This document shows positions 1 through 8,340 of a stretch of 64,000 nucleotides of DNA, in pieces. Below the pieces are notes generated by a model that was given only the letters and a program-made list of their open reading frames with translations, did not search any database and was not told the DNA's origin. The number at the start of each line of letters is the position of its first letter. Positions within the stretch are counted from its first letter, which is position 1. A program made the translations under genes and the position numbers. The DNA is taken from positions 930,001 to 994,000 of the forward strand of contig NZ_JAUSVX010000001.1 in assembly GCF_030814995.1 (NCBI RefSeq), read 5' to 3'. The stretch is from Labrys wisconsinensis (GTDB lineage Bacteria; Pseudomonadota; Alphaproteobacteria; Rhizobiales; Labraceae).

Positions 1-1488
1 TTCGACGACATCGTCAAGACCTTCGGCGGCACGCGTGCCCTCAAGGGCGTGAGCATGAGCGTGGCGCGCGGCGAGGTCGTGGCGCTGCTCGGCGAGAACG
101 GCGCCGGCAAGTCGACGCTGATCAAGATCCTCGGCGGCATCTTCCGGGCCGACAGCGGCCACATCACCATCGGCGACGAGCCCTACCGGCATCGCGCCCG
201 CTCGCGCGGCGAGCGCCGGGAGGTCGCCTTCATCCACCAGGACCTCGGCCTGGTGGAATGGATGACCGTGGCCGAGAACATGAGCCTGGCCCAGGGCTTT
301 TCCGGCCGGGCCTGGTCGGGCGCGCTCGGCCTGATCGACTGGCGCCGGGCCGAGCAGCGCGCCGCGACGGCGCTCGCCGCCGTCGGCTGCGACATCGCCC
401 CGACCACCCGGGTGCACAGCCTCAGCCGCACCGAGAAGTCGCTGGTCGCCATCGCCCGGGCCCTGGTGGTCGATTGCGACTTCCTGGTGCTGGACGAGCC
501 GACCGCCAGCCTGCCGGCGGACGAGGTCGAGCGCCTGTTCGAGGCGGTGCGCCGCCTCAAGGCCCGCGGCGTCGGCATGATCTATGTCTCGCACCGCCTC
601 GACGAGATCTTCCGCATCGCCGACCGCGTCGTGGTGATGCGCGACGGCCTCAAGGTCGGCGAGAAGCCGGTGGCCGAGACCACGCCGGAGGAGCTGGTCA
701 GCCTGATCGTCGGCCGCTCGACCCTCGACCTCTTCCGCAAGGCCGAGCTGCGCTCGGGCGCGGTGCGCGTTGCCGTGCGCGGCCTCGCCACACCAGCCGC
801 CGGGCCGATCGATTTCGACGTGCGCGAGGGCGAGCTGCTCGGCCTGGTCGGCCTGCGCGGCGCGGGCCAGGAGGAGGTCGGCCGGGCGCTGTTCGGCGCG
901 GCGCCGCATCGCGGCACGATCACCCTCGACAGCGCGCAGCCGGACCTGTCCTCGCCGCGCGCGGCGCTCGCCGCCGGCATCGGCCTGGTGGCGCGCGACC
1001 GGACGGAGGAATCGGTCGCCCCCTCGCTCAGCGTGCGCGAGAACGCCTTCCTCAATCCGGGCGCCGCCGGTCGCGGCCTGTTCTCGGCCCTGTCGCCGCG
1101 AGCCGAGGCGCGCCGGGCCGTGGCGCTCGGCGCCTCGGTGGGCCTGCGCCCCAACGACCCCGACCTGCCGATCGAGGGCCTCTCCGGCGGCAACCAGCAG
1201 AAGGTGGTGGTCGGGCGCTGGCTCGCCACCGGCCGGCGCCTGCTGGTGGCGGAGGACCCGACCGCCGGCGTCGACGTCGGCGCCAAGGCGGAGATCTACC
1301 GCCTGATCGCCCGCGCCCTCGACGAGGGCCTCGCCGTGGTGGTGGTCTCGACCGATTTCGAGGAGGTCGCCCATATCTGTCACCGGGCGCTGGTGTTCAA
1401 CCGCGGCCGGATCATCGCGGAGCTCACCGGCCATGCCTTGACGACCGAGGCGGTGATCACCGCCGCCTCCGCGTCGGAAGCGGCCTGA
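1..1488 (+). CDS. CUT2 sugar ABC transporter, double ATP-binding protein (RbsA type), 5' partial
   Basis: Cytoplasmic ATPase of a CUT2 (ribose/xylose type) importer. The frame is open from base 1, so the first few residues lie outside the window; 495 residues are seen. Two nucleotide-binding domains are present. The first has a good Walker A (GENGAGKST, nt 91-117), a degenerate signature (LSRTEKS) and Walker B FLVLDEPTAS. The second has a degenerate Walker A (GLRGAGQEE), a strong LSGGNQQKV signature and an EDPTAGVD Walker B. This asymmetry is typical of RbsA/XylG proteins. The permease gene starts 15 bases after the stop and a binding protein follows, so it belongs to a three-gene importer operon. 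The sugar is not determined. Confidence 0.95.
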   Translation, partial: FDDIVKTFGGTRALKGVSMSVARGEVVALLGENGAGKSTLIKILGGIFRADSGHITIGDEPYRHRARSRGERREVAFIHQDLGLVEWMTVAENMSLAQGFSGRAWSGALGLIDWRRAEQRAATALAAVGCDIAPTTRVHSLSRTEKSLVAIARALVVDCDFLVLDEPTASLPADEVERLFEAVRRLKARGVGMIYVSHRLDEIFRIADRVVVMRDGLKVGEKPVAETTPEELVSLIVGRSTLDLFRKAELRSGAVRVAVRGLATPAAGPIDFDVREGELLGLVGLRGAGQEEVGRALFGAAPHRGTITLDSAQPDLSSPRAALAAGIGLVARDRTEESVAPSLSVRENAFLNPGAAGRGLFSALSPRAEARRAVALGASVGLRPNDPDLPIEGLSGGNQQKVVVGRWLATGRRLLVAEDPTAGVDVGAKAEIYRLIARALDEGLAVVVVSTDFEEVAHICHRALVFNRGRIIAELTGHALTTEAVITAASASEAA

Positions 1489-1503
1489 GAGAGGGAAGAC
1501 GGC

Positions 1504-2553
1504 ATGTCGATGAACTCGATCAAGTCCGACGCGCTGGAGCCGACCCGGGCCGAGCTCGAGCCGCTCGGAGCCCGCGAGCGGCTGCTGCGGCGCCTGCCCG
1601 TCTTCGGCCTGCCGATCCTGGCGGTGGCGCTGGCCGTGCTGTTCTCGATCCTGCTGCCGCAGACCTTCCCGACCATGCTGAACGTGCGGTCGATCGTCTC
1701 GGACAAGGCGATCATCGCCCTGCTCTCCCTGGCGGCGATGATCCCGATGGTCTCGGGCAAGATCGACCTCACCGTCGGCTACGGCATCGTGCTCTGGCAC
1801 ATCCTCGCCATCAGCCTGCAGACCATGCTCGGCCTGCCCTGGCCCCTGGCGGTGCTGGTGGTGATCCTGCTCGGCGCCGGCGTCGGCCTGGTCAACGGCG
1901 TGCTGGTCGAGGTCGCCCGCATCGACAGCTTCATCGCCACGCTCGGCACCGGCACGGTGCTCTACGCCGTTGCGCTCTGGCACACCGGCGGCCGCCAGGT
2001 GGTGGCGGTGCTGCCGCAGGGCTTCCTCGCCCTCAACGGCACCATGGTGTTCGGCCTGCCGATCACCGGCTTCTACGTCCTCGCCCTGGCGCTGGTGCTC
2101 TGGCTGGTGCTGGAGCACCTGCCGATCGGGCGCTACCTCTATGCCATCGGCGCCAATCCCAAGGCCGCGGCCCTCAACGGCATCCCGGTGCAGCGCTTCA
2201 CCATGGGCGCCTTCGTCGCCTCCGGCGCGCTGACCGCGGTCGCCGGCGTGCTGCTCGCCTCAAAGCTGCGCATCGGCCAGGCCAGCGTCGGCCTGGAATA
2301 TCTCCTGCCCGCCCTGGTCGGCGCCTTCCTCGGCTCCACCACCATCAAGCCCGGCCGGGTCAATGTCTGGGGCACGCTGGTGGGCGTCGCCATCCTCGCC
2401 GTCGGCATTGCCGGCATCCAGCAGTTCGGCGGCTCCTTCTGGGTCGAGCCGATGTTCAACGGCGTCACCCTGCTCATCGCCATCGGCATTGCCGGCTACG
2501 CCCAGCGGCGGCGCGGCGCGAGCGCCAGATCGTTCAAGAAGACGGGCGCCTGA
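1504..2553 (+). CDS. CUT2 sugar ABC transporter permease (RbsC-like)
   Basis: Inner-membrane permease of 349 residues, normal for the BPD_transp_2 family. A soluble N-terminus of about 35 residues is followed by a series of hydrophobic helices, with the family-typical GxINGxLV-like stretch (VGLVNGVLVEVARIDSFIATLGT) and a basic C-terminal tail. It lies between its ATPase (15-base gap) and binding protein (29-base gap). The start follows GAGAGGGAAGACGGC, a usable ribosome binding site. The neighbouring 6-phosphogluconate dehydrogenase suggests a sugar or sugar acid, but this is inference. Confidence 0.94.
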   Translation: MSMNSIKSDALEPTRAELEPLGARERLLRRLPVFGLPILAVALAVLFSILLPQTFPTMLNVRSIVSDKAIIALLSLAAMIPMVSGKIDLTVGYGIVLWHILAISLQTMLGLPWPLAVLVVILLGAGVGLVNGVLVEVARIDSFIATLGTGTVLYAVALWHTGGRQVVAVLPQGFLALNGTMVFGLPITGFYVLALALVLWLVLEHLPIGRYLYAIGANPKAAALNGIPVQRFTMGAFVASGALTAVAGVLLASKLRIGQASVGLEYLLPALVGAFLGSTTIKPGRVNVWGTLVGVAILAVGIAGIQQFGGSFWVEPMFNGVTLLIAIGIAGYAQRRRGASARSFKKTGA

Positions 2554-2582
2554 GCGCGCTCCCAACCCCCGGAGGAAAGCCC

Positions 2583-3689
2583 ATGATTCGATCCCTGATG
2601 CTGGCGACGGCCGCCACGCTGGCCCTGGCCGCGGCGGCGCCCGCCGCCCGCGCCGACGCCTTCCTCGACGAGGCCAAAGCCGTCGTCGCCAAGGCGGTCG
2701 GCCGCGTCGACAAATGGGACGGGCCGACCACCGGCCCCAAGGCCGTCGGCAAGAAGACCGTGGTCTATGTCGCCGGCGACATGCGCAACGGCGGCATTCT
2801 CGGCGTGGCGCAGGGTGTCAAGGAAGCGGCGGCGGCGATCGGCTGGGACTATCGCGAGATCGACGGCCAGGGCACGGTCTCCGGCCAGTCGACGGCGCTG
2901 AGCCAGGCCATCGCCCTCAAGCCCGATGCGCTCATCGTCGGCGGCAGCGACGCGGTCGAGCAGAAGGCGGGCCTGGAGGAAGCGGCGAAGGAGGGCATCA
3001 CCATCGTCGGCTGGCATTCCGGCCCCAAGCCCGGCCCGCTCGACGGCACGCCGGTCTTCGCCAACGTCACCACTGATTCGATGGAGGTCGCCAAGGTGGC
3101 GGCGATGAAGGCGATCGCCGATTCCGACGGCAAGGCCGGCGTGGTGATCTTCGCCGATTCCACCTATGCCATCGCCATCGCCAAGGGCCGGGCCATGGAG
3201 GCGGTGATCAAGCAGTGCAGCGGCTGCACGGTGCTCTCCTTCCAGGACACGCCGCTCGCCGACGTCTCCACCCGCATCCCGCAGCTCACCACCACGCTCT
3301 TGCAGCAGAACGGCGCCAAGTGGACGCATTCGCTGGCGATCAACGACCTCTATTATGACTTCATGCCGCCGGCCCTGTCGGCGGCGGGCATCGCCGGCGA
3401 CGGCGACCCGCAGAACATCTCCGCCGGCGACGGCTCCGAATCCGCCTATCAGCGCATCCGCGCCAAGGATCACCAGGCCGCCACCGTGCCCGAGCCGCTG
3501 GCCATGCAGGGCTGGCAGCTGGTCGACGAATTGAACCGCGCCTTCGCCCACGAAAAATGGTCCGGCTACGTCCCCGGCGTCCACCTCGTCACCCCGGACA
3601 ATGTCGGCTTCGACGGCGGGCCGAAGAACGTGTTCGACCCGGACAACGGATATCGGGATGCCTACAAGAAGATCTGGGGCGTGAACTGA
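2583..3689 (+). CDS. Sugar ABC transporter periplasmic substrate-binding protein
   Basis: Periplasmic binding protein (368 residues, Peripla_BP_4/RbsB fold) of the importer encoded just upstream. A Sec signal peptide covers about residues 1-25 (MIRSLMLATAATLALAAAAPAARA). The start codon is preceded by a strong GGAGGAAAG site, which picks this ATG within a longer open frame. The mature protein contains the alternating Rossmann-like segments of the family (VVYVAGDMRNGGILGVAQGV, DALIVGGSD, ITIVGWHS). Gene order ATPase-permease-binding protein is complete. Ligand unknown; the family binds pentoses, hexoses, inositol or sugar alcohols. Confidence 0.93.
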   Translation: MIRSLMLATAATLALAAAAPAARADAFLDEAKAVVAKAVGRVDKWDGPTTGPKAVGKKTVVYVAGDMRNGGILGVAQGVKEAAAAIGWDYREIDGQGTVSGQSTALSQAIALKPDALIVGGSDAVEQKAGLEEAAKEGITIVGWHSGPKPGPLDGTPVFANVTTDSMEVAKVAAMKAIADSDGKAGVVIFADSTYAIAIAKGRAMEAVIKQCSGCTVLSFQDTPLADVSTRIPQLTTTLLQQNGAKWTHSLAINDLYYDFMPPALSAAGIAGDGDPQNISAGDGSESAYQRIRAKDHQAATVPEPLAMQGWQLVDELNRAFAHEKWSGYVPGVHLVTPDNVGFDGGPKNVFDPDNGYRDAYKKIWGVN

Positions 3690-3721
3690 CGGAAAGCCTC
3701 AACGGGCGCGACGCCCGTTTT

Positions 3722-3864
3722 TCCCCTCCCCCTTGTGGGGAGGGGCTAGGGGTGGGGGTCCATCAGGATAGGGCACAGCGCTTATCACAAGGCGCCCTTT
3801 GCAGACCAATCCGCCTCATTCTGCACGACCCCCACCCTTTATCCCTCCCCACAAGGGGGAGGGA
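3722..3864. repeat. Palindromic intergenic repeat, copy A
   Basis: About 142 bases with long terminal inverted arms. The left end CCCCTCCCCCTTGTGGGG and the right end (positions 3843-3863) are reverse complements, and each can also fold on itself. The core contains GTCCATCAGGATAGGG and CGCCCTTTGCAG, shared with copies at 16211-16346 and 18645-18786. It lies just 3' of a convergently undisturbed operon end, so it may also act as a transcription terminator or mRNA stabiliser. Confidence 0.9.
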
Positions 3865-3935
3865 AGGCGCACACGTCGCGTCTCCTCCTGCACCGTCCCA
3901 TTTCGCCCCGCCCATCCCCCTTTCCCGAGCCCCTC

Positions 3936-4274
3936 ATGTTCATACGCTGCGCCTTCTTCCGGGGCCGGGTGAAGCCCGGCTGCGAGGATGCCTTCACCGC
4001 CTTCGTGCGCGAGCGGCTGGTGCCGCTGTGGACCCGCTTCCCCGGGGCCGAGGAGGTGCGGGTGCTGCGCCAGGAGGAGGCCGATGTCGCCGAGCCGCGC
4101 CTGGAGATGGTGCTGGCGATCCGCTATCCCTCGCGCGCCGCAATCGAGGCGGCGCTGGCTTCGGACGTGCGAGCGCAGAGCCGCGTCGTCACCGGCGAGC
4201 TGATGGCGATGTTCGAAGGCGACATCTTTCACACCGTCTTCCGCGCCGAAGACTTCCCGCTGCCGACCGGCTGA
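3936..4274 (+). CDS. Small dimeric alpha/beta-barrel protein (ABM/NIPSNAP/EthD-like)
   Basis: 112 residues with the pattern of a single dimeric ferredoxin-like (alpha/beta barrel) domain: a first strand MFIRCAFFRGRVKPG, a helix starting CEDAFTAFVRERL, then RVLRQEEADV, a second strand MVLAIRYPSRAAIEAALAS and a C-terminal strand FHTVFRAEDF. These proteins include monooxygenases and stress-type barrels without known substrates; no catalytic residues can be assigned here. It follows repeat copy A and precedes 6-phosphogluconate dehydrogenase by 143 bases. It could belong to the same sugar locus. Family assignment rests on pattern only. Confidence 0.7.
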   Translation: MFIRCAFFRGRVKPGCEDAFTAFVRERLVPLWTRFPGAEEVRVLRQEEADVAEPRLEMVLAIRYPSRAAIEAALASDVRAQSRVVTGELMAMFEGDIFHTVFRAEDFPLPTG

Positions 4275-4313
4275 CGGCGTTCGGGCCGATTTCTGCGCGC
4301 CGGACTCGCTGTT

Positions 4314-4327
4314 TCGGCTGGCCGAAG
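4314..4327. promoter_or_regulatory. Short inverted repeat upstream of gnd, possible operator
   Basis: TTCGGC-TG-GCCGAA lies about 90 bases upstream of the gnd start. It could be an operator, for example for the LacI-family regulator just downstream, but in GC-rich DNA a 6-bp arm palindrome is weak evidence. Confidence 0.25.
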
Positions 4328-4417
4328 TGGAATCGGCCCTATATCACCGCGCAGATATTCTTTCGGGACCAGCACGCATTCGCCGGCCGCGCCGGCGTCG
4401 ACAAGGGAGAGTGAACA

Positions 4418-5842
4418 ATGGCGGGCGCCGACATCGCAGTCATCGGACTTGCCGTCATGGGCCAGAACCTCGTGCTCAACATGGCCGAGAAGGGGTTCCG
4501 GGTGGCGATCTACAACCGCACGGTCGAGCGCGTCGACGAGACGCTGGTGGCCGCCGGACCGCTGGCGGACAAGCTGGTGCCCTGCCATTCGATCGTGGAG
4601 CTGGTGGCGGCGCTGGAGCCGCCGCGCACCGTGCTGCTGATGGTCAAGGCGGGCACCGCGGTCGACGAGAGCATCGCCCAGCTCAAGCCGCATCTCTCCC
4701 CCGGCGACTGCATCATCGATGCCGGCAATGCCGACTATCACGACAGCATGCGCCGCGACGCGGCGCTGAAGGCCGACGGCCTCGACTTCCTCGGCGTCGG
4801 CGTCTCCGGCGGCGAGGAGGGGGCGCGGCACGGGCCCTCGATCATGGCCGGCGGCGCGCCCAAGGCCTTCGAGCGCATCGGCCCGCTGCTCACCGCCATC
4901 GCCGCGCGCTACGAGGGCACGCCCTGCGCCGCCTATCTCGGCCCGGCCGGCGCCGGCCATTTCGTCAAGACGCTGCATAACGGCATCGAATATGCCGACA
5001 TGGAGATGATCGCCGAGATCTACGGCCTGATGCGCGACGGCCTCGGCCTGAAGCCGGCCGCCATGGCCGAGATCTTCGAGCGCTGGACGAAGGGCCCGCT
5101 CGCCTCCTACCTCATCGAGATCACGGCGCAGGCGCTGCGCACCACCGATCCCGCCACCGGCCGGCCGATCGTCGACGTCATCCTCGACAGCGCCGGCCAG
5201 AAGGGCACGGGCCGCTGGTCGGCGATCGAGGCGCTCGACCTCGGCGTCGCCGCCGGCGCCATCGTCGCGGCGGTCGAGGCCCGCGGCCTCTCCAGCGCCA
5301 AGGCGCTGCGGGCCGCCGTCAGCAAGACGCTCGGCGATGCCCCGCGCGAGCGCATCGGCGAGGCGACGCCCGAGCTGATCGCCGACCTGGAGAAGACGCT
5401 GCTGGCCGGCAAGATCCTGGCCTATGCCCAGGGCTTCGAAGTCATGGCCACCGCCTCCGCCCGCTCGGGCTGGACCCTGCCGCTCGACGAGATCGCCCGC
5501 ATCTGGCGCGCCGGCTGCATCATCCGCTCCAGCCTGCTCGACCGCATCGCCGGCGCCTATGCCAAGGATGCGGGCCTCGCCTCGCTGCTGCTCGACGAGG
5601 GCTTCGCCGCGATCCTGGCCGACGCCCTGCCGGCGATGCAGCGCGTGCTCGGCCTCGCCATCGGCAAGGGCCATGCCGCGCCCTCGCTCGCCGCCGGCCT
5701 GTCCTATCTCCAGCAGCTGCGCTCGCATCGCACCACCCTCGACCTGGTCCAGGCCCAGCGCGACATCTTCGGCGCCCACGGCTTCGAGCGCATCGACCAG
5801 CCCGGCACCCATCACGGGCCGTGGGGCGGCACGGCGGGGTGA
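4418..5842 (+). CDS. gnd: 6-phosphogluconate dehydrogenase (decarboxylating)
   Basis: Cytoplasmic enzyme of the oxidative pentose phosphate pathway: 6-phosphogluconate + NADP+ gives ribulose 5-phosphate + CO2. 474 residues, the usual length of the long (decameric-fold dimer) Gnd class. The N-terminal GLAVMGQNLVLNMAEKG stretch is the Rossmann cofactor loop, followed by YNRT, where the basic residue suits NADP. The substrate segment SGGEEGARHGPSIM (family SGGEEGAR.GPS.M) and HNGIEYADMEMI carry the catalytic Lys-His-Asn environment. The C-terminus has GTHHGPWGG near the end. The ATG follows AAGGGAGAG. A LacI regulator follows after 37 bases, suggesting gluconate-type control. Confidence 0.96.
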   Translation: MAGADIAVIGLAVMGQNLVLNMAEKGFRVAIYNRTVERVDETLVAAGPLADKLVPCHSIVELVAALEPPRTVLLMVKAGTAVDESIAQLKPHLSPGDCIIDAGNADYHDSMRRDAALKADGLDFLGVGVSGGEEGARHGPSIMAGGAPKAFERIGPLLTAIAARYEGTPCAAYLGPAGAGHFVKTLHNGIEYADMEMIAEIYGLMRDGLGLKPAAMAEIFERWTKGPLASYLIEITAQALRTTDPATGRPIVDVILDSAGQKGTGRWSAIEALDLGVAAGAIVAAVEARGLSSAKALRAAVSKTLGDAPRERIGEATPELIADLEKTLLAGKILAYAQGFEVMATASARSGWTLPLDEIARIWRAGCIIRSSLLDRIAGAYAKDAGLASLLLDEGFAAILADALPAMQRVLGLAIGKGHAAPSLAAGLSYLQQLRSHRTTLDLVQAQRDIFGAHGFERIDQPGTHHGPWGGTAG

Positions 5843-5879
5843 GGGCCTGAGCGACACGAGAAGGGGCCGCCAGACCCCG

Positions 5880-6926
5880 ATGCCCGCGGACGACCCTGCC
5901 AGCAAGCGCCCGCGCAGCCAGCCGACCATGGCGGACGTCGCCGAGAAGGCCGGCGTCTCCGCCATGACCGTGTCGCGCGCCCTGAAGAAGGGCGCCTCGA
6001 TCTCCGAGGAGGCGCGCCGGCGCATCCTGGCCGCGGTCGACGAGCTCGGCTATGTCCTCGACCAGACCGCGGGCACCCTGTCCTCGAAGCGCTCGGGCTT
6101 CGTCGCCGCCCTGATCCCGTCGATCAACAATTCCAACTTCTCCGACACCGCCCGCGGCCTCACCGAGGCGATCGAGGCCAGCGGCCTGCAGCTCCTGCTC
6201 GGCTATACCGACTATGTCGTGGAGAAGGAGGAGCGGCTGATCGCCTCGATGCTGCAGCGCCGCCCGGAGGGGATCGTCGTCACCGGCGGACGCCACACCG
6301 AGCGGGCGCGCCGCCTGCTTGCCGCCGCGGCCATTCCGGTGATCGAGACCTGGGACCTGCCCGCCGAGCCGATCGACCATGTCGTCGGCTTCTCCAACGC
6401 CGCCGCCATGCGCGCCCTCGTCCATCACCTCCATGGCCGGGGCTATCGCCGCATCGGCTTCATCGGCGGCACCAGCAACCGCGATACCCGCGGCGAGGAT
6501 CGCCGCCAGGGCTATGTCCAGGCCGTCGAGGAGCTGGGCCTGCCGCACGGGCGGACGATCTCCTTCGGCCAGCCGCCGATCTCGATGGAGCAAGGCGCCG
6601 AGGCGATCGTGCGTCTGGTGTCGCAATGGCCGGATATCGACGCCGCGATCTGCGTCTCCGACCTCTCCGCCTTCGGCGCGCTGATGGAATGCCACCGCCG
6701 CGGCTGGGCCGTGCCCGGCCGCATCGCCATTGCCGGCTTCGGCGATTTCGAGGTGGGGCGCTGCGCCTTCCCGCGCATCACCACCGTGGCGGTCGATGCC
6801 GAGGCGATCGGCCGCTCCGCCGGCGATCTCCTGCTGCGGGCGATCGAAGCGGCGCGGCGGGGTGCGGCCGTGCCGCCCGAGCGGCAGGTGATGCCGTTCC
6901 GGCTGATCCAGCGCGAGAGCAGCTGA
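5880..6926 (+). CDS. LacI-family transcriptional regulator (GntR-gluconate-repressor-like)
   Basis: 348-residue DNA-binding repressor. The N-terminal LacI helix-turn-helix reads TMADVAEKAGVSAMTVSRAL (about residues 17-36), followed by the hinge helix region DQTAGTLSSKRSGFVAALIPS and a periplasmic-binding-protein-like effector domain (NNSNFSDTARGLTEAIEASG, GFIGGTSNRDTRGEDRRQGY). The start used is the ATG at 5880, 37 bases after gnd; GAAGGGG lies 14 bases upstream, a long spacing. Its position behind gnd and the FSDTxxGL effector-domain style resemble gluconate-operon LacI proteins, so it probably controls gnd and possibly the upstream importer. The ligand is inferred. Confidence 0.93.
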   Translation: MPADDPASKRPRSQPTMADVAEKAGVSAMTVSRALKKGASISEEARRRILAAVDELGYVLDQTAGTLSSKRSGFVAALIPSINNSNFSDTARGLTEAIEASGLQLLLGYTDYVVEKEERLIASMLQRRPEGIVVTGGRHTERARRLLAAAAIPVIETWDLPAEPIDHVVGFSNAAAMRALVHHLHGRGYRRIGFIGGTSNRDTRGEDRRQGYVQAVEELGLPHGRTISFGQPPISMEQGAEAIVRLVSQWPDIDAAICVSDLSAFGALMECHRRGWAVPGRIAIAGFGDFEVGRCAFPRITTVAVDAEAIGRSAGDLLLRAIEAARRGAAVPPERQVMPFRLIQRESS

Positions 6927-7035
6927 GATTTGCCGGCTATTGAGCCGGCGACGTCTTTGACCACGACGATTCCCGTCATGACCGGGCCGGCCGCGCGACC
7001 AGCCGTCGCCCCCTCTTCACCGCCGGTGGTCCCCG

Positions 7036-7057
7036 CGAAATCGAATTCGATTTCGCT
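7036..7057. repeat. 22-bp perfect palindrome centred on GAATTC
   Basis: Reading out from the centre GAATTC, the arms GCGAAATC / GATTTCGC are exactly complementary. It is AT-richer than its surroundings. It lies immediately left of the first CTTGA hairpin and may be part of the same repeat. Confidence 0.85.
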
Positions 7058-7064
7058 CGGGATG

Positions 7065-7083
7065 GGCGGATCAAGTCCGCCCC
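7065..7083. repeat. CTTGA-loop hairpin, copy 1 (inverted orientation)
   Basis: GGGCGGA-TCAAG-TCCGCCC, a perfect 7-bp stem. The loop is the reverse complement of CTTGA, so this copy lies in the opposite orientation to copy 2. Confidence 0.8.
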
Positions 7084-7136
7084 TGACGGTCGAGGATGGG
7101 GCAGTCGTTGCCATTCCAGCCGCAACGGTTCCGTCA

Positions 7137-7159
7137 TGGCCGGGCTTGACCCGGCCATC
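7137..7159. repeat. CTTGA-loop hairpin, copy 2
   Basis: ATGGCCGGG-CTTGA-CCCGGCCAT, a perfect 9-bp stem. It is followed by CATCCACGCGAACGCGACG, which recurs with one change (C to A) after the hairpin at 50992-51014. The flank also pairs with CGCGTGGATG ahead of copy 3, so copies 2 and 3 form one larger inverted structure over about 7137-7258. Such elements are widespread between genes in Hyphomicrobiales. Confidence 0.85.
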
Positions 7160-7235
7160 CACGCGAACGCGACGGCGGCCTCGCTGGCTCTCCGCCCAGT
7201 TGGAGCCTGGTTCTGACGGACCGATGTTCGCGTGG

Positions 7236-7258
7236 ATGGGCGGATCAAGCCCGCCCAT
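7236..7258. repeat. CTTGA-loop hairpin, copy 3 (inverted orientation)
   Basis: ATGGGCGG-ATCAAGC-CCGCCCAT, an 8-bp stem with the TCAAG loop core. It pairs as the right arm with copy 2 of the same region. Confidence 0.8.
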
Positions 7259-7374
7259 GACGGCGGCGGGTGGTGCAGCCGCAGTCGTCCTTGCCGCAAC
7301 CGTCGAAGATCTTGCGCGATGTCGGGACGACCTGAGGCCCCCCAGAATCCACGCCATCACGACCGGTCGCCACC

Positions 7375-7403
7375 TTGACAGCTATCGAGGCCGCTCCTAC
7401 AGC
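7375..7403 (+). promoter_or_regulatory. Candidate sigma-70-type promoter of the amino-acid transport operon
   Basis: A perfect -35 hexamer TTGACA (7375-7380) is followed 17 bases later by a weak -10 (TACAGC, 7398-7403). The double operator begins at the next base, where it would cover the transcription start. The -10 is poor, so only the -35 is convincing. Confidence 0.4.
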
Positions 7404-7445
7404 TTGGTCCACTATACGGAAATAAAGTCCGCTATAGTGGACCAA
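7404..7445. promoter_or_regulatory. Double operator: 13-bp perfect inverted repeat before the amino-acid ABC operon
   Basis: TTGGTCCACTATA (7404-7416) and TATAGTGGACCAA (7433-7445) are exact reverse complements. Each arm continues inward as a pseudo-palindrome: TCCACTATACGGA (7409-7421 region) and TCCGCTATAGTGGA (7428-7441). The block therefore looks like two operator sites facing each other, ending 18 bases before the start codon. The form resembles GntR/FadR-type operators, but the regulator is not identified and no regulator gene adjoins it. Confidence 0.7.
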
Positions 7446-7463
7446 TAGCCCGATCAACGGAGC

Positions 7464-8318
7464 ATGACGATGACGATCACCAGAGGGATGGCGGCCGTGG
7501 CCTTCGCGGCAATGGCCTTTGCAGGCATGGCGGCCGGTCCGGCCCAGGCCCAGCAGAGCAAGCTCGACGAGGTGCTGGCCCGTGGCCACCTGATCGTCGG
7601 CACCGGCTCGACCAACGCGCCCTGGCATTTCAAGGACGAGAAGGGCGAGCTCGTCGGCTTCGACATCGACATGGCCCGCCTGATCGCCAAGGGCCTGTTC
7701 GACGACCCGACCAAGGTGGAGTTCGTGCAGCAGTCCTCCGACGCGCGCCTGCCCAACATCACCACCGGCAAGGTCGACATCACCTGCCAGTTCATGACCG
7801 TCACCGCCGGCCGGGCCCAGCAGGTGGCCTTCTCCATCCCCTATTACCGCGAGGGCGTCGCCCTGCTGCTCAAGGCCGACTCCTCCTATGCCGACTACGC
7901 CGCCTTGAAGAAGGCAGGCTCGGCGGTCAAGGTGGCGGTGCTGCAGAACGTCTATGCTGAATCCATGGTGCATGCCGCCCTGCCCGACGCCAAGGTCGAC
8001 CAGTACGAGAGCCCGGACCTGATGTACCAGGCGCTCAACGCCGGCCAGGCCGACGCCGCCGCCACCGACCAGTCCTCGGCCAAATGGCTGATCCTGCAGA
8101 CCCCCGGCCAGTATAGGGATGCCGGCTATGGCTGGAACCCGCAGACCTATGCCTGCGCCATGCCGCGCGGCGACCAGCAATGGGTCAACTTCGTCAACAC
8201 CGTCTTCCACGAGGCGATGACCGGCGTCGAGTTCGACAGCTACAAGGCTTCGTTCAAGAAGTGGTTCGGCGTCGACCTGCCACCGCCGGCGATCGGCTTC
8301 CCTGTCGAGTACAAGTAA
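7464..8318 (+). CDS. Polar amino-acid ABC transporter substrate-binding protein
   Basis: Periplasmic binding protein of the SBP_bac_3 family (284 residues). The signal peptide covers about residues 1-29 and ends GPAQAQQ. The mature domain shows the family opening LDEVLARGHLIVGTGSTNAPWHFKDEKGELVGFDIDMARLIA and the middle segment RLPNITTGKVDITCQFMTVTAGRAQQVAFSIPYY, where the usual R..xL..G.vD....T.R..R Arg-containing pattern is recognisable. First gene of a five-gene operon with two permeases, an ATPase and a RidA protein. The amino acid transported is unknown. Expression is probably set by the operator block at 7404-7445. Confidence 0.93.
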   Translation: MTMTITRGMAAVAFAAMAFAGMAAGPAQAQQSKLDEVLARGHLIVGTGSTNAPWHFKDEKGELVGFDIDMARLIAKGLFDDPTKVEFVQQSSDARLPNITTGKVDITCQFMTVTAGRAQQVAFSIPYYREGVALLLKADSSYADYAALKKAGSAVKVAVLQNVYAESMVHAALPDAKVDQYESPDLMYQALNAGQADAAATDQSSAKWLILQTPGQYRDAGYGWNPQTYACAMPRGDQQWVNFVNTVFHEAMTGVEFDSYKASFKKWFGVDLPPPAIGFPVEYK

Positions 8319-8340
8319 GCCGGCCCGAGCGAGCGCCGCC

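Larger units (their letters stand above)
6927..7463. other. Long intergenic region rich in CTTGA-loop hairpins, ending in a promoter/operator
   Basis: 537 bases with no convincing gene. Apparent open frames on both strands are made of repeat sequence. The left part contains a 22-bp perfect palindrome (7036-7057) and three hairpins at 7065-7083, 7137-7159 and 7236-7258. The right 90 bases hold a candidate promoter and a double operator for the amino-acid transport operon. Confidence 0.8.

Noticed and set aside
258-2582. Long open frame on the + strand upstream of the sugar-binding protein
   Set aside because: Arg/Pro/Gly-rich composition and overlap with the ATPase and permease in another frame; only the part from the ATG at 2583 is real.
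2496-3584. Long reverse-strand open frame over the binding-protein gene
   Set aside because: It mirrors a gene with clear family motifs; high GC leaves many empty antisense frames.
3722-3864. Insertion sequence or MITE with target duplication
   Set aside because: No transposase and no flanking duplication could be seen; called a palindromic repeat instead.
4229-6025. 598-codon reverse frame over gnd and the LacI start
   Set aside because: No recognisable domain, His/Asp/Arg/Gly-rich antisense artefact.
6930-7448. Possible gene between the LacI regulator and the amino-acid operon
   Set aside because: The frame is made of hairpin repeats and runs into the operator.
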